Counted from the first letter of the stretch, positions 8,498 through 16,815 are shown. The stretch: DNA of 64,000 bases from Asticcacaulis sp. AC402 (GCF_000495835.1 NZ_AWGC01000012.1:1-64000), one strand, 5' to 3'. Numbers and translations are program-made. Notes: a model not told the origin generated them from the letters alone.

Positions 8498-8823
8498 TCA
8501 CCGGAGCTTTCCAGGACAGGTGGCGCGCAGTTGCGCCGGCAGTTCGTCCAGGGTGACGGTCTGGTCGCGAGCGAACAGGGCGTCCCACAGGGCCGGATAT
8601 TGCGTCTTCTGGCCCCACCAGAACCACGCGCCGTTCATCTCGTGCAACGGCCGCCACAGGATGACGAGTCCTTGCGCCTCCCAGCGTTTGAAGACGACGG
8701 CTATGGCGTCGATATCGGCATTCATCAGATCGTTTTCGCGCGTTCCCGGCCTCAGCATTCGGCATGAGCCACCGGCGCGAGGGAGAGAAGCAACGCGATG
8801 ATAGCTGCCAGAATGAATTTCAT
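8498..8823 (-). pseudogene. Remnant of a secreted GH26 beta-mannanase gene
   Basis: An intact 23-residue signal peptide (MKFILAAIIALLLSLAPVAHAEC) starts at ATG 8823 and hits TGA at 8752. In another frame just downstream is the GH26 active-site region: NADIDAIAVVFKRWEAQG, then LWRPLHEMNGAWFWWG, whose HE holds the catalytic acid/base. This runs almost at once into VTLDELPAQL, which resembles the extreme C-terminus of GH26 enzymes. So the gene has lost most of its N-terminal catalytic half and the stretch between the acid/base and the C-terminus. The second catalytic Glu is gone. It is decayed, not a short functional gene. Confidence 0.78.
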
Positions 8824-8914
8824 GTGACCTCTCCGAATACTTATTTCGTTTTTTCTGATTAGCCGCCAACATTCGGCTGTCGTCAAGCGGTCGCGAGACG
8901 ACTATAGGAAGGCG

Positions 8915-9649
8915 ATGCTCTCTGACGACGAAATCGACCGCTATGCCCGCCACCTGGTGCTGAAGGAAATCGGCGGCCAGGGCCAGATGAAACTCAAGGC
9001 CGCCAAGGTGGCGCTGGTCGGCATGGGCGGGATTGGCTCGCCGGCAGCGCTATATCTGGCGGCCGCCGGAATCGGGACCTTGGGCCTGATCGATGACGAT
9101 ACGGTCAGCCTGAACAATCTGCAGCGCCAGGTTTTGTATAGCACCGGCGAGATCGGCGCGTCCAAGGCCGGTACAGCCCAGGCGCGGCTTGCGCAGATCA
9201 ATCCGCATTGCGATTGCCGTGTCCACGCGGTGCGCCTGGACGAGGCCAATGCCGCCGCGGTCTTGCGCGGGTACGACATCGTGCTCGACGGCTGCGATAA
9301 CTTCCCGACACGGTTGCTGGTCAACCAGGTGTGTCACGACCTAAACAAGCCGTTGGTTTCGGCGGCGATCGGGCGTTGGAGCGGCCAATTGGCCGTGTTC
9401 AAAGGTCGTCCCTGCTATCGGTGCCTGGTGCCGGATCTGCCGCCTGACGCCGAGACATGTGAGCGGGTCGGTGTCGTCGGCGCTTTGGCGGGCGTCCTGG
9501 GAACCCTGGCGGCGTTGGAGACGGTCAAGCTGATCACAGGCGCGGGCGAGAATCTGGCCGGGCGGCTGATGATCTTCGACGGGCTGACCCTGCAAAGCCG
9601 GATTGTCGGTCTCGCGGCCGATCCGCAATGTCGCGTCTGCAGCCGGTGA
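8915..9649 (+). CDS. moeB: MoeB/ThiF/HesA-family adenylyltransferase
   Basis: This E1-like enzyme of 244 residues adenylates the C-terminal Gly-Gly of a ubiquitin-like sulfur carrier such as MoaD or ThiS. Visible features: N-terminal RYARHLVLKEIGG, ATP-binding VGMGGIGSP, NNLQRQ with the arginine finger, DGCDNFPTR, and zinc cysteines CYRC and CRVC. No rhodanese domain follows. MoeB is the better fit by length and start, but ThiF cannot be excluded because neither moa nor thi genes are adjacent. It is divergent from the GH26 remnant. Confidence 0.85.
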   Translation: MLSDDEIDRYARHLVLKEIGGQGQMKLKAAKVALVGMGGIGSPAALYLAAAGIGTLGLIDDDTVSLNNLQRQVLYSTGEIGASKAGTAQARLAQINPHCDCRVHAVRLDEANAAAVLRGYDIVLDGCDNFPTRLLVNQVCHDLNKPLVSAAIGRWSGQLAVFKGRPCYRCLVPDLPPDAETCERVGVVGALAGVLGTLAALETVKLITGAGENLAGRLMIFDGLTLQSRIVGLAADPQCRVCSR

Positions 9650-9715
9650 CTTGATTCTGATCAAGGACGGGCTCGCCAATGAGATCCATGATGCGACGTT
9701 CACATGGAGCGTCGG

Positions 9716-10114
9716 ATGAAAGCCTTTTTATTCCTTGGCACGGTTCTGCTGTTTGCCCCTGCTGTTCAGGCGAAGACACCGCCTCCTCCCGGGCCAGACA
9801 TCCAGGCGGGAAGCGCCCTCTATTTCAAGGCCTGCAGCCTGTGCCACGACGACAGCGCTCACATGCTGCTCGACACCGGGCCACCCCTGTTCGGCGTGGT
9901 CGGCCGGCGTGTCGGCTCGGTCGAAGGCTTCACCTATTCACCGGCCCTGCAGAAAGGCTATCGGAAAGGACATCGCTGGTCGGAAAAACGGCTCGACAAA
10001 TTCCTGGCGGGTCCCCAGCACGTCTATGGTGGTACGGACATGCCAATGATGTTCAATGATCCGAAGGTCCGGCAGAACCTGATTGGTTACCTGAAAGGTC
10101 TCAAGGCCGAATAG
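9716..10114 (+). CDS. Periplasmic class I c-type cytochrome
   Basis: About 132 residues. The start ATG 9716 is chosen over ATG 9704 because GGAG sits 6 nt before it. A signal peptide (KAFLFLGTVLLFAPAVQA) is followed by the haem-attachment motif CSLCH, then GPPLFGVVGRRVGSVEGFTYS, which is typical of cytochrome c2/c550 proteins. TDMPMMF supplies the distal methionine. It should be a soluble electron carrier in the periplasm. Nothing nearby names its partner oxidase or dehydrogenase. Confidence 0.92.
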   Translation: MKAFLFLGTVLLFAPAVQAKTPPPPGPDIQAGSALYFKACSLCHDDSAHMLLDTGPPLFGVVGRRVGSVEGFTYSPALQKGYRKGHRWSEKRLDKFLAGPQHVYGGTDMPMMFNDPKVRQNLIGYLKGLKAE

Positions 10115-10210
10115 ACGACAGCCACAATCTGTGGCATGGGTGGTTTCAAGCGCAAGCATCTGCGCATCGACAGGCGATGAGACGTTCAGGCCAAACCTGA
10201 CGAGTTCCGC

Positions 10211-10945
10211 ATGCCCACATCTGCCACCCCAGCCAAAACGACGCTCGATAAAACCCAGTTGGACCAGGCCAAACTGGACAAGGCCAAACTGGAAAAGGCC
10301 AAACTGGACAAGGCCAAACTGGACAAAGATGGCGCCGATGCTCTCTATCCCGCCGTCAAACATACGGTGATCGAGGACATCTACGCCTTTGCCATTGGAT
10401 GTTCGTTCGTGGTGCTGGGCGTAGTTTTCCTGAAATCAGTCGGGCTGGTAACGGGTGGCGTCGCCGGTATCGCCCTCCTCGTCTCCTATCTCGTGCCCCT
10501 GCCGGTCGGCGTGCTGTTTATGCTGATCAACATCCCGTTCGTCCTGTTTGCCTGGCCGGCCATGGGGAAGCGCTTCATGATCAAGACCGTCATCGTCAAC
10601 CTGGCCATCATGGGCCTGGCGACCTTGGCACCGTTCATGTTCACCCTGTCGGGTGTCAATCCCGTCTTCGCGGCCCTGTTCGGCGGCACCATCATCGGCA
10701 TGGGCATACTGGCCTTGGCGCGGCACAGCGCCGGCGCCGGCGGCACCGGCGTGCTGGCGCTTTACCTTCAGAAGACTCGCGGCATCAATGCCGGCAAGAC
10801 GCAGATGCTGTGCGACGCCCTGATCCTGTCAGCCTCGATCCTGGTACTGAACTGGCAGCAGGCCGGACTGTCCCTGTTATCGGCCGCCGCCATGAGCGGG
10901 GTCATGCTCGGTTTCCACCGGCCGGAACGCTACATCGGCCGTTAG
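10211..10945 (+). CDS. YitT-like membrane protein with Lys-rich repeat N-terminus
   Basis: The 244-residue protein has five to six membrane segments from about residue 57 on, with GLVTGGVAGIALLVSYLVPLP and GGTIIGMGILALARHSAGAGGT-type motifs of the YitT/DUF161 family (function unknown, often called transporters). It lacks the DUF2179 C-terminal domain of long YitT proteins. Before the membrane part comes a charged stretch of six five-residue units (TLDKT QLDQA KLDKA KLEKA KLDKA KLDKD), unlike the family. Its TAG stop (10943-10945) overlaps a dispersed repeat. Confidence 0.8.
   Translation: MPTSATPAKTTLDKTQLDQAKLDKAKLEKAKLDKAKLDKDGADALYPAVKHTVIEDIYAFAIGCSFVVLGVVFLKSVGLVTGGVAGIALLVSYLVPLPVGVLFMLINIPFVLFAWPAMGKRFMIKTVIVNLAIMGLATLAPFMFTLSGVNPVFAALFGGTIIGMGILALARHSAGAGGTGVLALYLQKTRGINAGKTQMLCDALILSASILVLNWQQAGLSLLSAAAMSGVMLGFHRPERYIGR
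10241..10330 (+). repeat. 15-bp in-frame tandem repeat
   Basis: Six 15-bp units, the last four nearly identical (AAACTGGACAAGGCC with single changes), encode the KLDKA pentads of the YitT-like protein. Near-identity at the DNA level points to recent slippage expansion, so the unit number is likely to vary between strains. Confidence 0.9.
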
Positions 10946-11064
10946 AGCGCAATCCGATAAAGTGGCCGCCGCCGCACGGGCGTTCCTGTTTTCGGAAAAA
11001 GTGCGCGAAAAAATTTAGAGCGGGTTGTGTTCAGATGGAAACGTTTGGCAGAACACAATCCGCT
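10944..11064. repeat. Family-2 stop-codon repeat, copy 1
   Basis: The element runs AGAGCGCAATCCGATAAAGTGG to a degenerate AGAGCGGG hairpin ending ATCCGC. Its left end is the TAG stop of the YitT-like gene. Its right end runs into the TAA stop of the convergent gene on the other strand (TAAGCGG). It therefore fills the whole space between two convergent stop codons and may act as a bidirectional terminator. Confidence 0.8.
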
Positions 11065-11546
11065 TATTTCTTCTTATCGGCGCCGCCGTTCGAGATAATG
11101 GCCTGGGCGAACGCGTTCAGGTCGATATATTTGACCAGGTCGCTGGACCCGGACTGGACAGCAGGATCGCCCATCAGTTCCGTCATGGCCAGTTCGCCCA
11201 GTGACTTGAACGCCTGGCCGAAACCATCCGAGCTTTCAGCCCTGAGCGCTTCTGCCGATTCCGCCGCGCAATCCACGGCCATCAGCCGGGTAAAGACGTC
11301 GCCGGCGGCCCGATTGACTTTTTCGTACTTCGCGTCGGTCATCGCCGACAGGTCGGAGACACTGGGGTGACGGGCGATGACGCCGAATATCCAGCGGGCC
11401 AGGTTGGCGCGGTCGGTCTTGGTGCTCTTCTGGATCAGGCACCGCGACAGGGCCTCGCTGGCCGGGCCAGCGTGCGAGGGTGCAGCCAGCGGCAAGGTAA
11501 GAGCGACGGCCATGGCCACGGTCAAGGCGGTGGTCGAAATTTTCAT
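11064..11546 (-). CDS. Secreted protein of unknown function
   Basis: The true gene begins at ATG 11546, giving 160 residues with a 26-residue signal peptide (TLPLAAPSHA). A longer open frame upstream is only the antisense of rlmN. The mature part is helical, with two cysteines (Cys36, Cys93), and includes RCLIQKSTKTDRANLARWIFGVIARHPSVS (key residues C36, D45, W52) and FTRLMAVDC. I do not recognise a named family. It looks like a periplasmic protein stabilised by one disulfide. It is divergent from rlmN. Confidence 0.75.
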   Translation of the reverse strand: MKISTTALTVAMAVALTLPLAAPSHAGPASEALSRCLIQKSTKTDRANLARWIFGVIARHPSVSDLSAMTDAKYEKVNRAAGDVFTRLMAVDCAAESAEALRAESSDGFGQAFKSLGELAMTELMGDPAVQSGSSDLVKYIDLNAFAQAIISNGGADKKK

Positions 11547-11675
11547 GATGATCCCCAATTCCCTTATTGCTCTCATGGTACATTGCGGAAATGCCTTGTC
11601 AATTGGACTTTGCGGCGGGTTTGAGGTATAGGCTCGCCTCTTCCTCATAAGTCTGTTTTTCGAAAGCCGCATCTC

Positions 11676-12893
11676 TTGGCCCATACGCTCGACCTGTCGC
11701 CCAAGCCCGCGACCCAGCCTGCCCTGGTCAATATCACAGGCCTGACCCGTGATGGCCTGCTGCACGTCCTGCTCGACAGCGGCGTGGTCGAGGAACGTAA
11801 AGCCAAAATGCGGATGCAACAGATCTGGCGTTGGATTCACCATTACGGCGTCACCGATTTCGACCTGATGACCGACATCGCCAAGGAACAGCGCGCTCTG
11901 TTCACAGATCGCTTTACGCTGGCCCGGCCTGAGATCGTCGAGCGTCAGATTTCGCGCGATGGTACGCGCAAGTATCTTATCCGCATGGGACCGGGCATCG
12001 AGGTCGAAAGTGTCTACATTCCGGGCGTCGGCCGCGCCGGAGCGCTCTGCGTCTCCAGCCAGGTCGGATGTACGCTGAACTGCACCTTTTGCCACACTGG
12101 CACGCAAAAGCTGGTGCGCAACCTGACGGCGGCGGAAATCGTCGCCCAGGTCCAGGTGGCCCGCGACGACCTCGGTGAATGGCCGTCGCCCAAGGAAGAC
12201 CGCCAGCTGTCGAACATCGTCTTCATGGGGATGGGCGAGCCGCTGTACAATCTCGACCATGTCTGCGATGCCATCGACGTCATCTCCGACAACGAAGGCA
12301 TAGCCCTGTCGCGTCGCCGCATCACCGTCTCGACCTCCGGCGTGGTGCCGGAGCTGGAAGCACTGGGCAGCCGGACGGCTGCCATGCTGGCCATTTCGCT
12401 GCACGCCACCCATGACGCGCTGCGCGACGAGATCGTGCCGCTGAACAAGAAGTACAATATCGAGGCCCTGATGGCCGGAGTCCGCGCCTACCCTGGCTTG
12501 TCGAACGCGCGCCGCGTCACCTTCGAGTATGTCATGCTGAAAGGCGTCAATGACAGCCCGGCCGAGGCCCGCGCCCTGGTCAAGCTGCTGAAGGGGATTC
12601 CGGCCAAGATCAACCTGATCCCCTTCAATCCGTGGCCGGGCACCGACTACCAGTGCTCGGACTGGACGACGATCGAGACCTTCGCCGCCATCCTCAACAA
12701 GGCAGGTTATGCCTCGCCGATCCGCACCCCGCGCGGCCGCGATATCCTGGCGGCCTGCGGTCAGCTCAAGTCAGAGAGCGAAAAGAAACGCGCCTCGACG
12801 ATCCGCCGCGAAGCGCGTGATGCGTCAAACGAGGACAACGGCCACGGCGAAAGCCTGCCGTTTGCCCATCTCGCGGCGGGCATGGTCGACTAG
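11676..12893 (+). CDS. rlmN: 23S rRNA/tRNA adenine-C2 methyltransferase RlmN
   Basis: This radical-SAM enzyme methylates A2503 of 23S rRNA and A37 of some tRNAs. Its 405 residues contain the cluster motif C-x3-C-x2-C in [15 protein letters not shown], then MGMGEPL and STSGVVP. The second catalytic cysteine is in ILAACGQL near residue 365. The start is TTG at 11676 ([11 protein letters not shown]), the only codon that keeps the usual N-terminal domain. A short variable tail ([16 protein letters not shown] and beyond) follows the core. Monocistronic. Confidence 0.95.
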   Translation: MAHTLDLSPKPATQPALVNITGLTRDGLLHVLLDSGVVEERKAKMRMQQIWRWIHHYGVTDFDLMTDIAKEQRALFTDRFTLARPEIVERQISRDGTRKYLIRMGPGIEVESVYIPGVGRAGALCVSSQVGCTLNCTFCHTGTQKLVRNLTAAEIVAQVQVARDDLGEWPSPKEDRQLSNIVFMGMGEPLYNLDHVCDAIDVISDNEGIALSRRRITVSTSGVVPELEALGSRTAAMLAISLHATHDALRDEIVPLNKKYNIEALMAGVRAYPGLSNARRVTFEYVMLKGVNDSPAEARALVKLLKGIPAKINLIPFNPWPGTDYQCSDWTTIETFAAILNKAGYASPIRTPRGRDILAACGQLKSESEKKRASTIRREARDASNEDNGHGESLPFAHLAAGMVD

Positions 12894-13100
12894 GCTGGGC
12901 CGGTTTGGGCCTTGCGTCTTATGGCCTTTTTGGTTGCAACAGAAATATTGTCCACAGCGGTTTATTGTTGGACTTGATCTTGCAGGGACAATCCCTCATG
13001 AATGAGCCGCCCAAGGCTGCGGGCATGTATGTAGTATTTTAGTAGGCACAGTGCTTACGGAAAAGTGAAAACGCTTTTCCTGGATTGCTTAGGGGACCGC

Positions 13101-13559
13101 ATGACATCCGACTCCTTTAATCTCGACTTTCTATCGCCGGAGATCCTGCGGCCCGAAATCCAGGCCTTTAGCGAAGGTTTCCCAACGACCCTGGCACATG
13201 CCGGCATTACCTTGTTGCTGCTTTTTCTTGGCGCCTTCATCTATTCCATCCTGACGCCCTATAAGGAGATTCAGCAGATCCGCGAGGGCAATTCGGCCGC
13301 AGCGGTGGCTTATGGCGGGGTCGTTATCGGCCTGGCCATTCCGCTGGCCGCCTCTCTGGCGGCTGCGACCTCCTGGCGTGAAATCCTGCTGTGGGGCGGT
13401 GCCACGATCGTCCTGCAGCTCTTTGTCTTCCGCCTGGTCGACTTTCTGCTGGCAGGGCTTCCCAATCGCATCAACGATGGCGAGAGTTCTGCCGCGGTGC
13501 TGCTGGTGGCTGCCAAGTTGGCTGCCGCCCTGATCCTCGCCGCCGCCATTTCCAGCTAA
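13101..13559 (+). CDS. DUF350 membrane protein
   Basis: I take ATG 13101 (MTSDSFNLDF), which has AGGGG 5 nt upstream, giving 152 residues; an earlier in-frame ATG at 13065 lacks such a site. The protein has four membrane segments and the DUF350 pattern GNSAAAVAYGGVVIGLAIPL and DFLLAGLPNRINDG (key residues N-A-A, G-V-G and D-F). DUF350 proteins have no proven activity. The gene is followed after 5 bp by the protease-fold gene, so the two are almost certainly co-transcribed. Confidence 0.85.
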   Translation: MTSDSFNLDFLSPEILRPEIQAFSEGFPTTLAHAGITLLLLFLGAFIYSILTPYKEIQQIREGNSAAAVAYGGVVIGLAIPLAASLAAATSWREILLWGGATIVLQLFVFRLVDFLLAGLPNRINDGESSAAVLLVAAKLAAALILAAAISS

Positions 13560-13564
13560 TCGCC

Positions 13565-14386
13565 ATGAAGGCCGACTGGCTCCTCTATGCAGCGGCGATT
13601 GCGATCCTGGTGATCGTTCCTGGCGCCTGGCACGAAAATTCCGCCCTGCCGGAAGCGCCGCCGCCGCCAGGTGTCGGTGAGATGTCGTTGTTCGCCACCT
13701 TTACCCCCTTCTCTGCCGGTTCGATCATTAACCTGCCGACGGATGATCAAAGGGTAATGACCGGGACGGCCTTCGCCATTGCCGCGTCGGGCGAGTGGAT
13801 CATGGCCCGCGAAAGCATCGCCGGCTGCCCCCACCCCTTCCTGAATATTGGCGGCAATCTTGGTGTTCCCTTCACCGTGCGCGACGTCAAGAGCGTCGAT
13901 GGCTACGTTATCGGCGTCACCCAAGGCGCTGGACGCGCCCTCTCGCTCGCCGATCCGTCCACAATCGAGGCTGGTGTCCGTGGTTTTATGCCAGGCTATC
14001 CCTCCGATCTGCCTGGCGAGGCGACCGCGCGCTACATCGGCACCGTGACCCTGAAACGCGCCAAACGCGGCGACCAACCGGAAACCGTCATGGCCTGGGC
14101 CCGAGCCGGAAAGACCAATGGTATTCGCGGCGATCTTAACAAGCTGGCCGGCGGACCGGTGCTTGACGACAATAGCCGGGTGATCGGCATTACCATTAAA
14201 GAAAAGCCGCGCCGCGGCCGCATCTATAGCTCGACGCCGCAGACCCTGGCGAAAGTGGCGAGCACCGCGGCGATCAAGCCCGACTTCGACAACGAGGCCG
14301 TCATCACCAAGGCCAATTACGGTATCGTCTCGGATACTTTACGGCGTGAATATCGCGTTGCGCAGGTGGGCTGTATCAAGTCGTAG
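13565..14386 (+). CDS. Trypsin-fold protein with missing catalytic residues
   Basis: The protein has 273 residues with an N-terminal membrane anchor or signal (WLLYAAAIAILVIVP). It follows the trypsin-like peptidase pattern: GTAFAIAASGEWIMARESIAGC corresponds to the strand and helix where active members read GTAF...TARHvv.GC, and LAGGPVLDDNSRVIGI corresponds to the GxSGGPVxD...VvGI site. In this protein the His position is Glu (ARES) and the nucleophile Ser is Ala (LAGGP), so it should be a non-catalytic, perhaps binding, protease homologue. It is coupled to the DUF350 gene. The assignment rests on motifs only. Confidence 0.65.
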   Translation: MKADWLLYAAAIAILVIVPGAWHENSALPEAPPPPGVGEMSLFATFTPFSAGSIINLPTDDQRVMTGTAFAIAASGEWIMARESIAGCPHPFLNIGGNLGVPFTVRDVKSVDGYVIGVTQGAGRALSLADPSTIEAGVRGFMPGYPSDLPGEATARYIGTVTLKRAKRGDQPETVMAWARAGKTNGIRGDLNKLAGGPVLDDNSRVIGITIKEKPRRGRIYSSTPQTLAKVASTAAIKPDFDNEAVITKANYGIVSDTLRREYRVAQVGCIKS

Positions 14387-14394
14387 AATTTTTG

Positions 14395-14457
14395 GAACCA
14401 CGGGTGGACACGGATAAACACAGATAATCCGTGTTTATCCGTGCCAATCCGTGGTTC
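14395..14457. repeat. Hairpin with 10-nt periodic arms
   Basis: Inverted arms GGAACCACGG...GGACACGGATAAACAC and GTGTTTATCCGTGCC...CCGTGGTTCC lie back to back with almost no loop, and contain tandem words CACGGATAAA / CACAGATAAT. It sits just after the stop of the protease-fold gene and may terminate it. Same architecture as the elements at 825-951 and 5679-5855. Confidence 0.7.
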
Positions 14458-14467
14458 CCTCCCTCTT

Positions 14468-14603
14468 ATACCAATCCACGATGACCTTGACTCATCGTGG
14501 ATTGGCAAGGGCGACTGCCCGCCCGAGCTTACGCGAGGAGCCATGCGGCGCTTGAGCTGAAAAAATGCGAATACCAAGCGTCATTCTTTATGAGGCTTGG
14601 TAT
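14468..14603 (+). repeat. Family-1 MITE-like repeat, copy C
   Basis: 136 bp from ATACCAATCC to GGCTTGGTAT, nearly identical to copy D at 26114. The ends are short inverted repeats (ATACCAA/TTGGTAT). The left end folds as CCACGATGA...TCATCGTGG and the right end as ACCAAGCGTCAT...ATGAGGCTTGGT, so each end carries its own hairpin. No coding potential. Confidence 0.85.
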
Positions 14604-14643
14604 TACTGTCAGAAACCGGCGAATCCGGTGATATTCAGCGGCC

Positions 14644-15273
14644 ATGACGCCGCTCGATCCCCTGCACCTGACCGCACTGGCCACCGCCGACCCGAAACTA
14701 AAACCGCTCACCGAGCGCTTCGGCCATATCCAGTATCGCCTGCGCGAAAGGGGCTTTGCGGCCCTGCTCGGGCTCATCGTCGAGCAGCAACTGTCGGTCA
14801 AGGCCGCCGACACCATACTGGCGCGTCTGCACGCCGGTCTCGGTCAGGTCAGCCCGCAAGCCGTGCTCAGCCACGATGACGACCTGATGCGCAGCTACGG
14901 CCTCTCGCGCCCCAAGATCAAATATGCCCGCGCTCTGGCCGAAGCCATCCACACCGGCACTTTCGATACAGGCAGCCTGAAAGACCTCGATGTTGATGCC
15001 GCGGCCGACAAGCTGCTGGCCCTGAAAGGCATCGGCCGCTGGACCGCCGAGGTCTATCTGATGTTCTCGGAAGGCCGGCTGGACCTGTTCCCGGTCGGAG
15101 ATGTCGCCCTGCGCGAAGCCGTCGCCTGGCTCGACAAACTCGAAGCCCGACCGGACGAAACATACTGCTCTGAACGGGCCAGGGCCTGGTCGCCCTACCG
15201 GTCAATCGCCGCCCACCTGTTGTGGGCGTGGTATGGCGCCGTCAAGCGCGGAGACATGGGCCGTGATCTATAG
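14644..15273 (+). CDS. DNA-3-methyladenine glycosylase II (AlkA-like)
   Basis: This 209-residue HhH-GPD glycosylase lacks the N-terminal domain of E. coli AlkA, as many alphaproteobacterial members do. The core is visible: LIVEQQLSVKAA, helix-hairpin-helix LKGIGRWTAEVYLMFSEGR with key residues GIG and W, and the catalytic aspartate in VGDVALR. It should excise alkylated purines. It is first in a three-gene run (DUF1905, GST) with overlapping ends, which looks like a small alkylation or electrophile defence unit; that reading is inference. Confidence 0.9.
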   Translation: MTPLDPLHLTALATADPKLKPLTERFGHIQYRLRERGFAALLGLIVEQQLSVKAADTILARLHAGLGQVSPQAVLSHDDDLMRSYGLSRPKIKYARALAEAIHTGTFDTGSLKDLDVDAAADKLLALKGIGRWTAEVYLMFSEGRLDLFPVGDVALREAVAWLDKLEARPDETYCSERARAWSPYRSIAAHLLWAWYGAVKRGDMGRDL

Positions 15274-15559
15274 CTTCACCGGCAAGCTGTGGCGCTGGAA
15301 AGGCGGGGCACCGGCGTCGTGGGTCTTCGTCACCCTGCCCGGCGATGTTGCTTTCGAGATCAAGTGCCAGATCCAGGACCGCCGTGCCTGGGGATCAGTC
15401 GGCGTCGAAGCGCGTATCGGGGCCACCGCCTGGCAAACCTCCCTGTTTCCCGAAAAGGCGTCCGGCAGCTATCTCCTGCCGGTCAAGGCAGCGGTACGCA
15501 AGGCGGAGGGGCTGAACGATGAAGACGAAGCCACAATCGAACTCAAGGTGAAATCATGA
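15263..15559 (+). CDS. DUF1905 domain protein
   Basis: About 98 residues from GTG 15263, which overlaps the end of the alkA-like gene by 11 nt. The sequence fits DUF1905 well: LWRWKGGAPASWVFVTLP, WGSVGVEARIGATAWQTSLFP and GSYLLPVKAAVRKAEGL (key residues W-V-F, TSLFP, LPVK). The fold is a small beta-barrel of unknown role. No YdeI/OmpD-associated domain is attached. The stop overlaps the next start as ATGA. Confidence 0.82.
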   Translation: MIYSFTGKLWRWKGGAPASWVFVTLPGDVAFEIKCQIQDRRAWGSVGVEARIGATAWQTSLFPEKASGSYLLPVKAAVRKAEGLNDEDEATIELKVKS

Positions 15560-16176
15560 TCAGAATTCTGGGCCGGCAATCGTCGTTGAATGTGCGCAAG
15601 GTGTTGTGGGCCTGCGATGAACTGAACCTCGATTTTGAACGCGAAGACTATGGCGTCGGTTTCCGGTCGGTCGATACGCCGGACTTCCTGGCGCTGAATC
15701 CGAACGGCCAGATCCCGGTGGTGTTCGACGGCGACCTGGTGCTGTGGGAATCCAACGCCATTATCCGCTACCTGGCCAACTGTCACGGTCACCACCTTTA
15801 TCCGGCAGAGCCGGTTGCGCGGGCGCGGGTCGATCAGTGGCTTGACTGGCAGGCGACCGATCTCAACGCCGCCTGGGTCTACGGCTTTCTGGCGTTGGCG
15901 CGGCGCACGCCCGGCTATGACGACCCCGCCCGCATTACCGCCTCGGTGGCGGCGTGGAACCGGGTGATGACCATCCTCGACGGCCAGTTGGCGAAGGCGG
16001 GTGGTTATGTTTCAGGGCCGGAGTTCCGCCTGGCCGATATCGCCATTGGCCTCTCGGTCCATCGCTGGGTGGCGACACCGTTGGACCATGCCGACCTGCC
16101 GCGGGTGCGTGACTATTACGAACGCCTGCGTGAACGCCCGGCCTTTGTGCCCTATGCCTCGTCCGAGACACCCTGA
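15556..16176 (+). CDS. Glutathione S-transferase family protein
   Basis: Two-domain GST of 206 residues: thioredoxin-like N-terminal domain with RQSSLNVRKVLWAC, NPNGQIPV and WESNAIIRYLA, then an all-helical C-terminal domain with FRLADIAIG. SSLNVRK places the likely catalytic Ser or Asn near residue 11, as in theta-like bacterial GSTs. It probably conjugates glutathione to small electrophiles. It is translationally coupled to DUF1905 by ATGA. Its last 25 nt overlap the convergent MOSC gene. Confidence 0.92.
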   Translation: MIRILGRQSSLNVRKVLWACDELNLDFEREDYGVGFRSVDTPDFLALNPNGQIPVVFDGDLVLWESNAIIRYLANCHGHHLYPAEPVARARVDQWLDWQATDLNAAWVYGFLALARRTPGYDDPARITASVAAWNRVMTILDGQLAKAGGYVSGPEFRLADIAIGLSVHRWVATPLDHADLPRVRDYYERLRERPAFVPYASSETP

Positions 16177-16667
16177 ACCACGGTCAAGGCATCGCCGAGT
16201 TGCACCTCGCCGTCCTCCAGAACCCGCGCCGTGATACCGCCATGGCCGCGCACCGCATTGTAACCGCCTGGGCCGAAAATGGTCTCCATGCGTGAGCACG
16301 GATGGCAATCCCCCGTCATCTCAAGACGTGCGGAACCCAGGAAAAATTGCCGGCCTTTCAAGGCCAGCAGATTAATCCCTGACACGACGACATTGCGGCG
16401 AAGCAGGTCCGGTGTCACCTCATTCCGGCCCAGGAAGGCGGCGATGGCGGTCAGGTGCTCGGCCTGGATCAGGGTGATATCGCGGGCGCCGCTGCGGCCC
16501 ATGTAATGGTCGCCCTCCAGGCCCTTGCCGCGTATCATCCGGGCATGGTCGACCGACGTCATCGCCAAGAGGTGATCGGGGCGGAGGCCAATCCAGGTGA
16601 CCGTGCCCGGCCGGGCCGGCGCTGTCATCAGCTTGGCAAGGGGGGATTTGGGATTGAGCATAGGCAA
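16152..16667 (-). CDS. MOSC domain protein
   Basis: This 171-residue protein consists of one MOSC domain, the fold shared with the C-terminus of molybdenum-cofactor sulfurase. Visible are GLEGDHYMGR, RDITLIQAEHL, LLRRNVVVSGINL, GSARLEMTGDCHPCSRME with the conserved cysteine (CHPC) and RGHGGITARVL. Stand-alone MOSC proteins such as YiiM act on N-hydroxylated compounds with Moco, but the substrate here is unknown. It converges on and overlaps the GST gene by 25 nt. Confidence 0.9.
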   Translation of the reverse strand: MPMLNPKSPLAKLMTAPARPGTVTWIGLRPDHLLAMTSVDHARMIRGKGLEGDHYMGRSGARDITLIQAEHLTAIAAFLGRNEVTPDLLRRNVVVSGINLLALKGRQFFLGSARLEMTGDCHPCSRMETIFGPGGYNAVRGHGGITARVLEDGEVQLGDALTVVQGVSDEA

Positions 16668-16716
16668 AGCCGGTAAGTTGATCTCCCGGCCTTAGCCTGT
16701 TTCGCCTTGGGGGGCC

Positions 16717-16815
16717 AGAGCGTGTTCCGATCAGATTGCTTCAGACAGGCACTCTGGTTTTTTGTTTTTACGCGCTTTCTGATCCAAAAAATGCGTCACA
16801 CTTTTTGGAAGGCGC
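16717..16815. repeat. Family-2 stop-codon repeat, copy 2 (divergent)
   Basis: A diverged member beginning AGAGCGTGTTCCGATCAGATTG and ending GGAAGGCGC. Its right end runs straight into the TAA stop of the 178-residue gene on the minus strand (TAAGCGCC), the same junction type as the other copies. Confidence 0.6.

Noticed and set aside
11547-12413. N-terminal extension of the secreted 160-residue protein
   Set aside because: The extension is antisense to rlmN; a proper signal peptide starts at 11546.
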